Source: Thioclava sp. GXIMD2076
GTDB lineage: Bacteria > Pseudomonadota > Alphaproteobacteria > Rhodobacterales > Rhodobacteraceae
Length of the DNA: 64,000 nt
Assembly: GCF_037949795.1 (NCBI RefSeq)
Contig: NZ_CP149932.1
Span: forward strand, 1,911,001 to 1,975,000
Reading direction: 5' to 3'
Part shown: positions 56,203 to 64,000 of the stretch, in pieces
Numbering within the stretch: the first letter of the stretch is position 1
Layout: each line of letters begins with the position of its first letter
Made by a program: the position numbers and the translations under genes
The notes under the pieces: model-generated
The model's input: the letters and a program-made list of their open reading frames with translations, nothing else
Databases searched by the model: none
What the model was told of the DNA's origin: nothing

Positions 56203-57276
56203 TTAATCCTCGTCCTCGGCAACAAGGAAGATCTCGCCTGCGGCCTCCATCTCGCGGATCGCGTTGACCACGACGCCATAGGCGTCCTCGGCATCCTTGT
56301 CCTTGACCTTGCCCAGTGTCTGCATCTCCTCGCGCAGACCATCGGCCATCCGCTTGGACATGTTCTCGAGGATGAATTCCGCCGCTTTCTGGTTCTCGCC
56401 CGAGGTCGAGGCCGCAAGCGCGGTCAGCAGGTTCTCTTGAGGGATATTGCGCAGGATCTTCGGCAGGTCTTTCTTGGCGATACGCACAGGGATATTGGCG
56501 AAGGTGAAGATCGCCTTGCGCACCTGATCGGCGAAATCCTTATCGGCCTCATCAAGGCCGTTCAGCACATCGTCACGCGTTGTGGCACGGGTGTAGTTGA
56601 GAATCGCCCCCACACGCTCGACAGGGCCGGAGGTAAAGGCGCGCACTGGCACGGCATCCACCTGCGCGATAATCGCCTGACCGATCTTCCAGACGGTTTC
56701 CGGCGCGATATTGCCGGTCAGCGAGACGGCATAGGCCACACGGCGTGCTTTCTCGCCCGGCATTTTCGAGAGCAGTTCGGCCGATTTCGCCACCGTTAGC
56801 TTGGAGAGCAGCACGGCGCAGATCTCTATGCTTTCCTCATCCGCAATCGGCACCAGAGCATCGGTTTCGAGTGCGGCAATCCGCTCCCACGGGTCGGAGC
56901 GCGAATTGCCCGCCGCGAGTTTGCGTAGCCGGCTCTCGGCAGAGGGCGTCAGCTGGCCCTGCAAAAGCTTCAGGGCGGAATCCAGACCACCGGCAAATGT
57001 GATACCGATCGCCTCCAGTTCGGTGCAGAATTCCTCGATCACCGTATTCATGGTGTCCTTGTCGACGAGGCTCAGGCGCGAGATTTCCTCGGCAAGCTCC
57101 GTCTGCTGGTCATCGCTTAGCTGCATCAGCGGCAGTTTCTCGCCCTCGGAGGACAGAAGACGCACGATGATGGCGGCTTTCTGCTTTTTGCTCAATGCGG
57201 GGCGAGAGCTTCCCATATCGAAGCTGGCCGCCGAAAAATTCCCCAAAGTGGCAAGTTGGTTCACCCGAGACTCCAT
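56203..57276 (-). CDS. fliG: Flagellar motor switch protein FliG
   Basis: 357 residues from ATG 57276, which has AAGGCAG upstream; ATG 57303 lacks a site. The FliG order is visible: N-terminal region with LSKKQKAAIIVRLLSSEG, middle ARM-like domain, and C-terminal domain with FTFANIPVRIAKKDLPKILRNIP and the charged QKAAEFILENMSKRMADGL that contacts MotA. It forms the rotor C-ring with FliM and FliN. No other flagellar gene is in the window, so this copy is isolated between gap2 and purB. Confidence 0.94.
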   Translation of the reverse strand: MESRVNQLATLGNFSAASFDMGSSRPALSKKQKAAIIVRLLSSEGEKLPLMQLSDDQQTELAEEISRLSLVDKDTMNTVIEEFCTELEAIGITFAGGLDSALKLLQGQLTPSAESRLRKLAAGNSRSDPWERIAALETDALVPIADEESIEICAVLLSKLTVAKSAELLSKMPGEKARRVAYAVSLTGNIAPETVWKIGQAIIAQVDAVPVRAFTSGPVERVGAILNYTRATTRDDVLNGLDEADKDFADQVRKAIFTFANIPVRIAKKDLPKILRNIPQENLLTALAASTSGENQKAAEFILENMSKRMADGLREEMQTLGKVKDKDAEDAYGVVVNAIREMEAAGEIFLVAEDED

Positions 57277-57391
57277 GACTTTCTGCCTTGTATCGGCACA
57301 CATTCGCAGTTCAGCGTTAAGGGGCGGTTACCGGAAATCAGAAAAAAACACGCAATTCGCGTAAGTTAACTATACTCACAACCAGAATGAG

Positions 57392-57420
57392 AAAAAGGCG
57401 CCCACGAAGGGGCGCCTTTT
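57392..57420 (-). terminator. Terminator after purB
   Basis: AGGCGCCC (57396-57403) pairs with GGGCGCCT (57410-57417) around ACGAAG, flanked by A-run and T-run. Confidence 0.9.
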
Positions 57421-57440
57421 CATAAACGATACTGATGACC

Positions 57441-58745
57441 TTACGCGCCGAAGACGCGCTTGAAGATCGTGTCGACATGTTTGGTATGGTAGTCCATGTC
57501 GAATTTCGCGTTGATACCGTCCACGCCAAGCGCCTTGACGACCTCTTCATCAGCAAGCAGCAGCTCGCGGAAGTCCAGACGCTCTTCCCAGACCTTCAGC
57601 GCATTGCGCTGCACCATGGAATAGGCGTCCTCGCGCGACACACCCGCTTGCGTCAGCGCCAGAAGCACGCGCTGGCTCATCACCAGACCCGGGAACTTGT
57701 TCATGTTGTCGAGCATGTTCTGCGGGAAGATCAGCATCTTCTCGACGACGCCTGCCAGACGGTTCAGTGCGAAGTCCAGCGTGATGGTCGCGTCGGGGCC
57801 GATGCCACGCTCGACCGAGCTATGCGAGATGTCACGCTCGTGCCAGAGCGCCACGTTCTCCATCGCGGGCACCACGGTCATGCGCACCAGACGCGCCAGA
57901 CCGGTCAGGTTCTCGGTCAGAACGGGGTTTTTCTTATGCGGCATCGCCGACGAGCCCTTCTGGCCCATCGAGAAGAATTCCGCGCCTTCCAGCACTTCGG
58001 TGCGCTGCATATGGCGGATCTCGATGGCAACGTTCTCGATCGAGGAGGCGATCACGCCCAGCACCGCAAAGAACATTGCATGGCGGTCACGCGGAATGAC
58101 CTGTGTGGAGATCGGCTCGGGGGTCAGGCCCAGCTGCTTGCACACATGCTCCTCGACCGCCGGATCGATATTGGCAAAGGTGCCGACCGCACCCGAGATC
58201 GCGCCGGTCGCGACTTCCGCGCGGGCTGCCTGCAGACGGGCCTTGTTGCGGTCCATCTCGGCATAGAAGCGGGCAAAGGTCAGACCCATCGTGGTGGGCT
58301 CGGCGTGGATACCATGCGAGCGGCCAACGCGGACGGTATTCTTATGCTCCATCGCGCGGGTCTTGAGCGCGGCCAGAACGCGGTCGAGATCGGCCAGCAG
58401 GATGTCGGCGGCGCGCACCAGTTGCACGTTGAGGCAGGTATCGAGCACGTCCGAGGAGGTCATGCCCTGATGCACGAAGCGCGCCTCTTCCGAACCGACA
58501 TGCTCGGCCAGATGGGTCAGGAAGGCGATCACGTCATGTTTGGTGACGGCTTCGATCTCGTCGATGCGCGCGACATCGAACTCGACATCCTTGGCTTTCC
58601 AGACGGCGTCTGCATTCTCCTTGGGGATCACGCCGAGGGCGGCCTGTGCATCGCAGGCATGGGCTTCGATCTCGTACCAGATCTTGAATTTGGTGGCCGG
58701 TTCCCAGATGTCGACCATCTCTTTACGGGCATAACGCGGGATCAT
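57441..58745 (-). CDS. purB: Adenylosuccinate lyase
   Basis: 434 residues from ATG 58745 (MIPRYARKEM), with AAAGG upstream; an earlier frame start at 58817 is non-family. Superfamily signature GSSAMPHKKNPV with the catalytic Ser loop; GRSHGIHAEPTTMG contains the general-acid His. It cleaves SAICAR and adenylosuccinate, releasing fumarate, in two steps of purine synthesis. Length is normal. Transcribed alone, with an inverted repeat (58782-58808) in its upstream region. Confidence 0.97.
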   Translation of the reverse strand: MIPRYARKEMVDIWEPATKFKIWYEIEAHACDAQAALGVIPKENADAVWKAKDVEFDVARIDEIEAVTKHDVIAFLTHLAEHVGSEEARFVHQGMTSSDVLDTCLNVQLVRAADILLADLDRVLAALKTRAMEHKNTVRVGRSHGIHAEPTTMGLTFARFYAEMDRNKARLQAARAEVATGAISGAVGTFANIDPAVEEHVCKQLGLTPEPISTQVIPRDRHAMFFAVLGVIASSIENVAIEIRHMQRTEVLEGAEFFSMGQKGSSAMPHKKNPVLTENLTGLARLVRMTVVPAMENVALWHERDISHSSVERGIGPDATITLDFALNRLAGVVEKMLIFPQNMLDNMNKFPGLVMSQRVLLALTQAGVSREDAYSMVQRNALKVWEERLDFRELLLADEEVVKALGVDGINAKFDMDYHTKHVDTIFKRVFGA

Positions 58746-59081
58746 GCTTGAGACCTTTCGATTGCGCTTGATGTGTGCTGTCGGGGCGCTTCTAGACCGC
58801 GCGCCCCGTTCGGGCAAGGCGGAGGGGCAGCGATGGGGAGGGAAACTGGCCGATTTAGCGCATCAATGGCGGTAGGGAGAGTAAAATCGGGGCGCTTGCG
58901 CGCTCGGTGTCGCGGCGTGGCGCATAATCGGGCGAATCCATCGCGCGATGCGTTGCCGGACGCCGGAATTTCGCGCACCGATCCGGCCATCGTCTCTGAA
59001 ACGGGCGTGAGTGTCGCAAACTGGCCCGCGCATGGCGCAAAGCTGCTTGCCGGGAACCGCGCGCGGGGGCAGCTTCGGGGC
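58746..59081. other. Divergent purB / DUF3445 intergenic region
   Basis: 336 bp. Near purB it contains CGGGGCGC (58782-58789) with GCGCCCCG (58801-58808), an 8-bp inverted repeat. The frame of the DUF3445 gene is open through most of the region but without family-like sequence or a ribosome-binding site. No RNA gene is seen. Confidence 0.4.
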
Positions 59082-59870
59082 ATGGAACATGTGTTGCAAT
59101 CCCGTCTGTCTTTCGCCCCTTGGGCCGATCCGCGCACCAACCGGTTGCCGGGGATCGTGCCGCTCGATCTGGCCGACTGGATCGAGGTGGATGACGCCTA
59201 TGCGGGGCAGATGGCCTTGCGCGAGGCGCTGATCGCCGAGCGCGAGGAGGCGGTGCATGCGCTTTTGCCGCAGGCCGAAGAGGCTGCGCGGGAGCTCTAC
59301 GGGATGGTGTTGGATCTGCTGCCCGCCAAGGGCTACCGGCAGGAGGGGGAGCGGATGATCTGCCCCGACGGGCGCGCGGTCCTGCTCGACGCGCAGCATC
59401 CGCTTCTCACGCTCGGAAGGCTCACTCAGAACGATTTCTGCCTGATGCAGGACGGGCCTTCGGGCGAGCATCTGCTGACCGGCGCGATCCTGTGTTTTCC
59501 GGCGGGCTGGCAGCTCTCCGAGAAAATCGGCCGCCCGATGATGCGTATCCATAAGCCCGTCGAGATCTATACGGAGGATCTGGGCCGCCGTGTGCAGCGC
59601 TTGCTGGACGGGGTGCAACCGGGGCGGGCGCTGATGCGCGGGACCGCCTCGCGCACAGGTCAGCATCTCTTCGACAGCCGCCCAGAAGCCGAGCGCGGTC
59701 GGGCGCGAGCGGAGCGCCCTCTGATCCGCGTCGAGCGGCAGGGGCTCGTGCGGCTACCGCAGACCCGTGCGGTGGTGTTTTCCATCCATACGCAGATGGT
59801 GCACCCCGAAAGCCTCAGCGCCCACGAGGCGCAAACGCTGGAGACCAGCCATTTACGCCTCGGTATCTGA
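59082..59870 (+). CDS. DUF3445 / heme-dependent oxidative N-demethylase-family protein
   Basis: 262 residues from ATG 59082, chosen because family-like sequence starts there; the ribosome-binding site is weak. Recognisable stretches: LTQNDFCLMQDG, LLTGAILCFPAGWQLSEKIGRPMMRIHKPVE and the late IHTQMVHPESLS. The family contains heme-dependent oxidative N-demethylases; the substrate here is unknown. No signal peptide. It is convergent with the TM2 gene, 3 bp between stops. No ferredoxin or reductase partner is adjacent. Confidence 0.85.
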   Translation: MEHVLQSRLSFAPWADPRTNRLPGIVPLDLADWIEVDDAYAGQMALREALIAEREEAVHALLPQAEEAARELYGMVLDLLPAKGYRQEGERMICPDGRAVLLDAQHPLLTLGRLTQNDFCLMQDGPSGEHLLTGAILCFPAGWQLSEKIGRPMMRIHKPVEIYTEDLGRRVQRLLDGVQPGRALMRGTASRTGQHLFDSRPEAERGRARAERPLIRVERQGLVRLPQTRAVVFSIHTQMVHPESLSAHEAQTLETSHLRLGI

Positions 59871-59873
59871 TAC

Positions 59874-60185
59874 TTAGCGGCTTTCCCACAGATAGCGGGC
59901 GCGCATCTCGTCCATATCCCGGCGGATCATCGACGGGATCAGGAGCGCATCGATCAGCCACCAGAGCCCCACAAAAGCCAAGGGAATATAGCCGATCAGG
60001 ATCACCGCCAGCGCCGTGCCGATCCCGAACAGGATGAGCATGATCAGCCCCGACATCCACCGCCCGAGATAGAAGCGGTGCACGCCCAGCATCGGCAGGA
60101 AAAACCATAGAAGATAGGCGATCAGCGCCGATTTTTTTTCGTTGGCCACGCGCTGCTCTACATAAAGCTGACGGGTCTCGTCCAT
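59874..60185 (-). CDS. TM2-domain protein
   Basis: 103 residues. Two membrane helices with the TM2 signature between and around them: ALIAYLLWFFLPMLGVHRFYLGR (with the conserved G-x-H-R-F-Y-L-G) and LAFVGLWWLIDALLIPSM. A polar N-terminal 20 residues and a basic C-terminus flank them. Small TM2 proteins are common, but their function is not established. AAGGA lies upstream of the ATG. Confidence 0.9.
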   Translation of the reverse strand: MDETRQLYVEQRVANEKKSALIAYLLWFFLPMLGVHRFYLGRWMSGLIMLILFGIGTALAVILIGYIPLAFVGLWWLIDALLIPSMIRRDMDEMRARYLWESR

Positions 60186-60280
60186 GTGATGTAAATCCTT
60201 GTTACATGTGTCTTTATGGATATGGGGAGAGAGGGGCGCGTTTCAAGGGGCGCTTGCGTAAGGCAGGCCCCGCCCATGCA

Positions 60281-60310
60281 AAAGGCCCCGCCACGAGGGG
60301 CGGGGCCTTT
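60281..60310 (-). terminator. Terminator after acnA
   Basis: GGCCCCGCC (60284-60292) pairs exactly with GGCGGGGCC (60299-60307) around ACGAGG. On the minus strand it is followed by TTTTGC. Confidence 0.9.
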
Positions 60311-60327
60311 CTCGTCATATCAGCCGA

Positions 60328-63084
60328 TCAGGCTTTGGCGAGATTGCGCAGCACATAATGCAGCACGCCGCCATTCTTGAGATATTCGATCTCGACGGCC
60401 GTATCGATCCGCGCCTTCAGCTTGATCTCCTTTTTGCTGCCATCGGCATATTCGATGGTGCAGGGGACAAGGCTCAGCGGTTTGATATCGCCCTCGAGCC
60501 CTTCGATCGTCACCACTTCCTCTCCGGTCAGATCAAGCGACTTGCGGGTATCGCCTTCGGTGAACTCGAAGGGAATGACCCCCATGCCGATCAGGTTCGA
60601 GCGGTGGATCCGCTCGAAGCTCTCGGCGATCACACCCTTGACGCCCAGAAGGTTCGTGCCCTTGGCCGCCCAGTCGCGCGAGGAGCCCGCACCATATTGC
60701 TCGCCGCCGAAGATCACCAGCGGCGTGCCCGCTTTCTGATACTCCATTGAGGCGTCAAAGATGGTGGTCTGTTCTCCATCGGGCCCCTTGGTGAAGCCGC
60801 CCTCGACACCATCGAGCATCTCGTTCTTAATGCGGATATTGGCGAAGGTGCCGCGCATCATGACTTCATGGTTGCCGCGGCGCGAGCCGTAGCTGTTGAA
60901 GTCCTTCGGCGCGACCTGACGCTCGGTCAGATATTTACCGGCAGGGGTCGATGGTTTGAACGAGCCTGCGGGCGAGATGTGGTCGGTGGTGATCATATCC
61001 CCCAAGAGCGCCAGCACCCGCGCTCCCTTGATATCCGAGATGGTGCCGGCCTCGGGCTTCATCCCCTGGAAATAGGGCGGGTTCTGGATATAGGTCGAGG
61101 AGGCCGGCCAGTCATAGGTCTCGCCGCCATTGACTTCTACTGCCTGCCATTTCTCGTCGCCCTTGAACACATCGGCATATTTCGACTGGAAGGCCTCGCG
61201 GGTGACGACCTTGGCCACCAGATCCGCCACTTCCTTATCCGACGGCCAGAGGTCTTTTAGATAGACATCTTTGCCCTCGGGGGTCTGCGCGATGGGGCTC
61301 GCGGCGAGGTCGATATTCATATCGCCCGCCAGCGCATAGGCCACTACCAGTGGCGGCGAGGCCAGATAATTGGCGCGCACATCAGGGCTGATCCGCCCCT
61401 CGAAGTTGCGGTTGCCCGACAGGACCGAGGTCGCGATCAGGTCGTTGTCATTGATCGCTTTCGACAGATCGGGATGGATCGGACCGGAATTACCGATACA
61501 GGTGGTGCAACCATAGCCCACGAGGTTGAAGCCCACCGCGTCGAGATCTTCCTGCAAGCCTGCGGCATTGAGATATTCGGTCACCACCTGGCTCCCGGGT
61601 GCCAGCGAGGTTTTCACCCACGGTTTGCGGTTCAGGCCCAGTTCCCGCGCCTTGCGCGCCACAAGCCCTGCCGCGATCAGCACATAGGGGTTCGAGGTAT
61701 TGGTGCAGGACGTGATCGAGGCAATCACGACAGAGCCGTCATGCAGGGTGATCTCCTCGCCCTCGAACTCCATTGTCACCGATTTTTTCAGATCGGCCAC
61801 GGTATCAGGGGCAGGAGCCTCGGCCAGCATATCGGCGGACGCCTGGGATTCATCTTGGCCGCGGAATTCGCGCACCACGGCGTCGAAGGCGGTCGCGGCA
61901 TTGGTCAGCGCGACGTAATCCTGCGGGCGTTTCGGGCCCGAGATCGCCGGGACGATGGTGTCCATATCGAGTTCGAGCGTCGAGGAGTAGATCGGTGCGT
62001 AATCCGCATCGCGCCAGAAGCCGTTCTCCTTGGCATAGGCCTCGACCAGCGCGATCCGGTCCTTCTCGCGTCCGGTCTGTTCCAGATAGCGCAGGGTTTC
62101 GGCATCAATCGGGAAGAAGCCACAGGTGGCGCCATATTCGGGCGCCATATTGGCGATGGTGGCGCGTTGCGCAAGCGGCAGGTTATCGAGCCCATCGCCA
62201 TAGAATTCGACGAATTTGTTCACCACACCATGTTTGCGTAGCATCTCGACGACCTTTAGCACGAGGTCGGTGCCGGTGGTGCCCTCGACCATGGCGCCGG
62301 TCAGCTTGAAGCCCACGACCTCGGGGATCAGCATGGAGATCGGCTGGCCCAGCATCGCGGCCTCGGCCTCGATGCCACCCACGCCCCAGCCCAGAACGGC
62401 GGCGCCATTGACCATCGTGGTATGGCTGTCAGTGCCGACCAATGTATCGGGATAGGCGACCTCGTTGCCCTCCTGATCGGTATCGGTCCAGACGGTCTGG
62501 GCGAGATATTCGAGGTTCACCTGATGGCAGATGCCGGTTCCGGGCGGCACGACGCGGAAATTCTTGAACGCGGTCTGGCCCCATTTGAGGAATTCGTAGC
62601 GCTCCATATTACGCTCGTATTCGCGATCCACATTCATCTGGAAGGCGCGCGGATTGCCGAATTCGTCGATCATCACCGAGTGGTCGATCACCAGATCGAC
62701 GGGCACCAGCGGGTTGATCTTCTGGGCGTCGCCGCCCAAGCCCTTGATGCCGTCGCGCATCGCGGCCAGATCCACGACGGCGGGAACGCCGGTGAAATCC
62801 TGCATGAGCACGCGGGCAGGGCGGTAGGCAATCTCGCGAGGGTTCTTCCCGCCTTTTTCGGCCCACTCGCCGAAGGCCTTGATGTCATCGACCGACACCG
62901 AAAAGCCGTCGTCTTCGAAGCGGAGAAGATTTTCAAGGACGACCTTCAACGAGGCGGGCAGCTTGGAGAAATCGCCAAGCCCCGCATCGGAGGCTGCCTG
63001 AATGGAATAATAGGAAAAAGTCTTGTCGCCGACCGTCAGCTTGCGACGGGTCTTGGCGGTATCATTGCCGGTTTCGATGGGCAT
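60328..63084 (-). CDS. acnA: Aconitate hydratase A
   Basis: 918 residues with GAGGGAGG upstream. AcnA/IRP-type layout: SCTNTSNP holds the first [4Fe-4S] Cys and CTTCIGNSG the other two; GTDSHTTMVNG and the C-terminal swivel-domain motifs AGEQ-like GGEQYGAGSSRDWAAKG and ESFERIHRSNLIGMGV are present. It interconverts citrate and isocitrate in the TCA cycle. Length and motifs are normal. A GTATGC-N4-GTATAC element lies about 91-106 bp upstream of the start. Confidence 0.97.
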   Translation of the reverse strand: MPIETGNDTAKTRRKLTVGDKTFSYYSIQAASDAGLGDFSKLPASLKVVLENLLRFEDDGFSVSVDDIKAFGEWAEKGGKNPREIAYRPARVLMQDFTGVPAVVDLAAMRDGIKGLGGDAQKINPLVPVDLVIDHSVMIDEFGNPRAFQMNVDREYERNMERYEFLKWGQTAFKNFRVVPPGTGICHQVNLEYLAQTVWTDTDQEGNEVAYPDTLVGTDSHTTMVNGAAVLGWGVGGIEAEAAMLGQPISMLIPEVVGFKLTGAMVEGTTGTDLVLKVVEMLRKHGVVNKFVEFYGDGLDNLPLAQRATIANMAPEYGATCGFFPIDAETLRYLEQTGREKDRIALVEAYAKENGFWRDADYAPIYSSTLELDMDTIVPAISGPKRPQDYVALTNAATAFDAVVREFRGQDESQASADMLAEAPAPDTVADLKKSVTMEFEGEEITLHDGSVVIASITSCTNTSNPYVLIAAGLVARKARELGLNRKPWVKTSLAPGSQVVTEYLNAAGLQEDLDAVGFNLVGYGCTTCIGNSGPIHPDLSKAINDNDLIATSVLSGNRNFEGRISPDVRANYLASPPLVVAYALAGDMNIDLAASPIAQTPEGKDVYLKDLWPSDKEVADLVAKVVTREAFQSKYADVFKGDEKWQAVEVNGGETYDWPASSTYIQNPPYFQGMKPEAGTISDIKGARVLALLGDMITTDHISPAGSFKPSTPAGKYLTERQVAPKDFNSYGSRRGNHEVMMRGTFANIRIKNEMLDGVEGGFTKGPDGEQTTIFDASMEYQKAGTPLVIFGGEQYGAGSSRDWAAKGTNLLGVKGVIAESFERIHRSNLIGMGVIPFEFTEGDTRKSLDLTGEEVVTIEGLEGDIKPLSLVPCTIEYADGSKKEIKLKARIDTAVEIEYLKNGGVLHYVLRNLAKA

Positions 63085-63525
63085 GTGTCTGGCCTCCCTC
63101 TAGGTCAATAGGGTATCGCTGCCCCTAATCTGGAGCGGTAAGGGGGGGAGGACAAGGGGGCAGGCGCAATTTTTGTATGCAACAGTATACTGCGCACGAG
63201 GGCGATCGGGCTCCGGCGACATGCCGGAACATACGACACCCTGCAAGGCGCGCCGCGTGCGGGCCCTCAATATCTGACCGGCCCTGCGACTGATGCTAAT
63301 GCGCGGGAAGCGAGAGTCCACCTTAATCCGTGCCGCTGCTCGGGTGGGCGTTGCAAATCTGCGCCAGTTACCGATTAACCGTATATCCATCTTGCTGGCG
63401 AATTCTGTCGCGTGGCAAATATGACGCCGTAACCGTGCCCGTGCCATCTCGCAAAACCTTGATTGGCTTTCATCACAGGGGCTGATTAAGTCTTCTGGCG
63501 GAATGTAAAGGATTTGGACGCTTCC
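63085..63525. other. Divergent acnA / DUF1223 intergenic region
   Basis: 441 bp with no convincing gene. Besides the GTATRC element at 63175 I see no terminator, RNA gene or clear promoter box. A long minus-strand open frame crosses the region into the DUF1223 gene but has no family-like sequence. Confidence 0.5.
63175..63190. promoter_or_regulatory. GTATGC-N4-GTATAC element upstream of acnA
   Basis: GTATGC (63175-63180), AACA, GTATAC (63185-63190). The half-sites and the 10-bp step are the same as in the pntA and DUF3422 upstream regions. Regulator unknown. Confidence 0.55.
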
Positions 63526-64000
63526 ATGACGACTGCGCAGGTGGATCATCCGGCGAAAAGACAACAGTTCCGCGCCTTGCCCTTGCGCTTTGCGCTCCTG
63601 TTCAGCCTTGGCGCGTTCGCGGGAGCGGTGTGCCTGTCCGATCCGGTCTGGGCGCAGGAGGGCACCCCGACTGATATGATGGGAGGCGCGCAGACACCTT
63701 CCGTGCCGCCCTCCCTTCAGGACGGGCTCCAGCAGAACGATCAGGCCGCGACCGGCAGCGCCACAGGATCCGAGGATGTCGCGTCGTCGCGCGACATCGC
63801 CACGCTCGACACGCCCGATATGCGCACACCGATCGTGGTCGAGCTGTTCACCTCGCAAGGTTGTGCGGCCTGCCCGCCCGCCGACAAGCTGTTGCAGGGG
63901 CTGGCCGCGCGGGACGATGTGATCGCGCTCGCTTTGCATGTGGATTACTGGGATTATCTGGGCTGGAAGGATCCCTTCGGCCAGCCAGCCTTCACCTCGC
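63526..64000 (+). CDS. DUF1223 thioredoxin-like exported protein (truncated by window)
   Basis: The first 158 residues are present. An N-terminal basic stretch and signal-like helix ([20 protein letters not shown]) precede a Ser/Gln/Asp-rich linker. The DUF1223 core starts near residue 100: [20 protein letters not shown] contains the CxxC (CAAC) of this thioredoxin-like family, followed by [16 protein letters not shown]. The C-terminal part lies beyond the window. It is probably a periplasmic thiol protein; its substrate is unknown. The ribosome-binding site is weak. Confidence 0.88.
   Translation, partial: MTTAQVDHPAKRQQFRALPLRFALLFSLGAFAGAVCLSDPVWAQEGTPTDMMGGAQTPSVPPSLQDGLQQNDQAATGSATGSEDVASSRDIATLDTPDMRTPIVVELFTSQGCAACPPADKLLQGLAARDDVIALALHVDYWDYLGWKDPFGQPAFTS

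Noticed and set aside
58773..59081. Long N-terminal extension of the DUF3445 protein
   Set aside because: The frame is open by chance in GC-rich sequence; it lies in the purB promoter region and has no family resemblance.
63100..63939. A 279-codon minus-strand ORF between acnA and the DUF1223 gene
   Set aside because: It is antisense to a clear DUF1223 coding sequence and covers the intergenic region; no motif or ribosome-binding site supports it.

Overview
The window reads as chromosomal housekeeping and metabolic DNA from a GC-rich alphaproteobacterium, most likely a member of the Rhodobacterales. Grounds: the gene families and their order (bactofilin next to an M23 peptidase, DUF3422, heme-dependent N-demethylase-like DUF3445, solitary lpdA, tandem gap genes), an alphaproteobacterial-type LexA box (GTTC-N7-GTTC) before uvrA, an EcfG-type general-stress promoter before a yfdX-family gene, and RF2 encoded without a programmed frameshift. 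I see no rRNA, tRNA, CRISPR array, insertion sequence, prophage or replication origin.

Layout. 1-7.1 kb is a signalling block: a truncated CheB-CheR hybrid, a receiver protein, a membrane hybrid histidine kinase and a GGDEF-EAL protein. 7.3-11.0 kb holds an M20 amidohydrolase, a Crp/Fnr-type regulator with FNR-like cysteines, moaA and a small lipoprotein. 11.0-16.1 kb holds a long AT-rich regulatory region, the transhydrogenase genes pntA-pntB and a DUF3422 membrane protein. 16.1-21.1 kb holds an aldo/keto reductase, an AcvB/VirJ-type hydrolase and an envelope cluster (glutathionylspermidine-synthase-like, YgiB-like lipoprotein, SH3/DUF1236 protein). 21.2-28.5 kb holds a DsbA-family oxidoreductase, an aminotransferase, the cell-wall genes amiC-like and mrcA, and prfB. 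28.7-32.6 kb holds a P-loop protein lacking the Walker A lysine, an SDR, bactofilin, an M23 peptidase and Bcp. 32.9-41.0 kb runs in one direction: a YhdP/AsmA-like giant protein, queA, an MFS transporter, DUF924 and lpdA. 41.2-46.8 kb holds a small membrane protein, a rhodanese, uvrA, DUF4260 and three small secreted proteins with related C-terminal tails. 46.9-51.5 kb carries valine-catabolism-type genes (HIBYL-CoA hydrolase, alpha/beta hydrolase, mmsA) and a divergent LysR regulator. 51.7-53.5 kb holds a CBS protein, coaD and a yfdX-family gene. 53.7-56.0 kb has two tandem GAPDH genes with a 47-residue membrane protein between them. 56.2-64.0 kb holds an isolated fliG, purB, DUF3445, a TM2 protein, acnA and a truncated DUF1223 gene.

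Themes. Central carbon and redox metabolism recurs (pntAB, lpdA, two gap genes, acnA, mmsA). Two sets of repeated operator-like elements tie parts of it together. GTATRC half-sites one helical turn apart lie before pntA, DUF3422 and acnA. LacI-type GTTWGCGCTAAC-like palindromes lie before both gap genes. The GAPDH paralogues differ at the positions that set NAD versus NADP preference, which suggests separate glycolytic and gluconeogenic or anabolic roles. No obviously novel multi-gene system such as a defence or biosynthetic island is visible. The most interesting signals are regulatory and paralogue-level. Start codons were chosen from ribosome-binding-site spacing and homologue-like N-termini; several good candidates are TTG.
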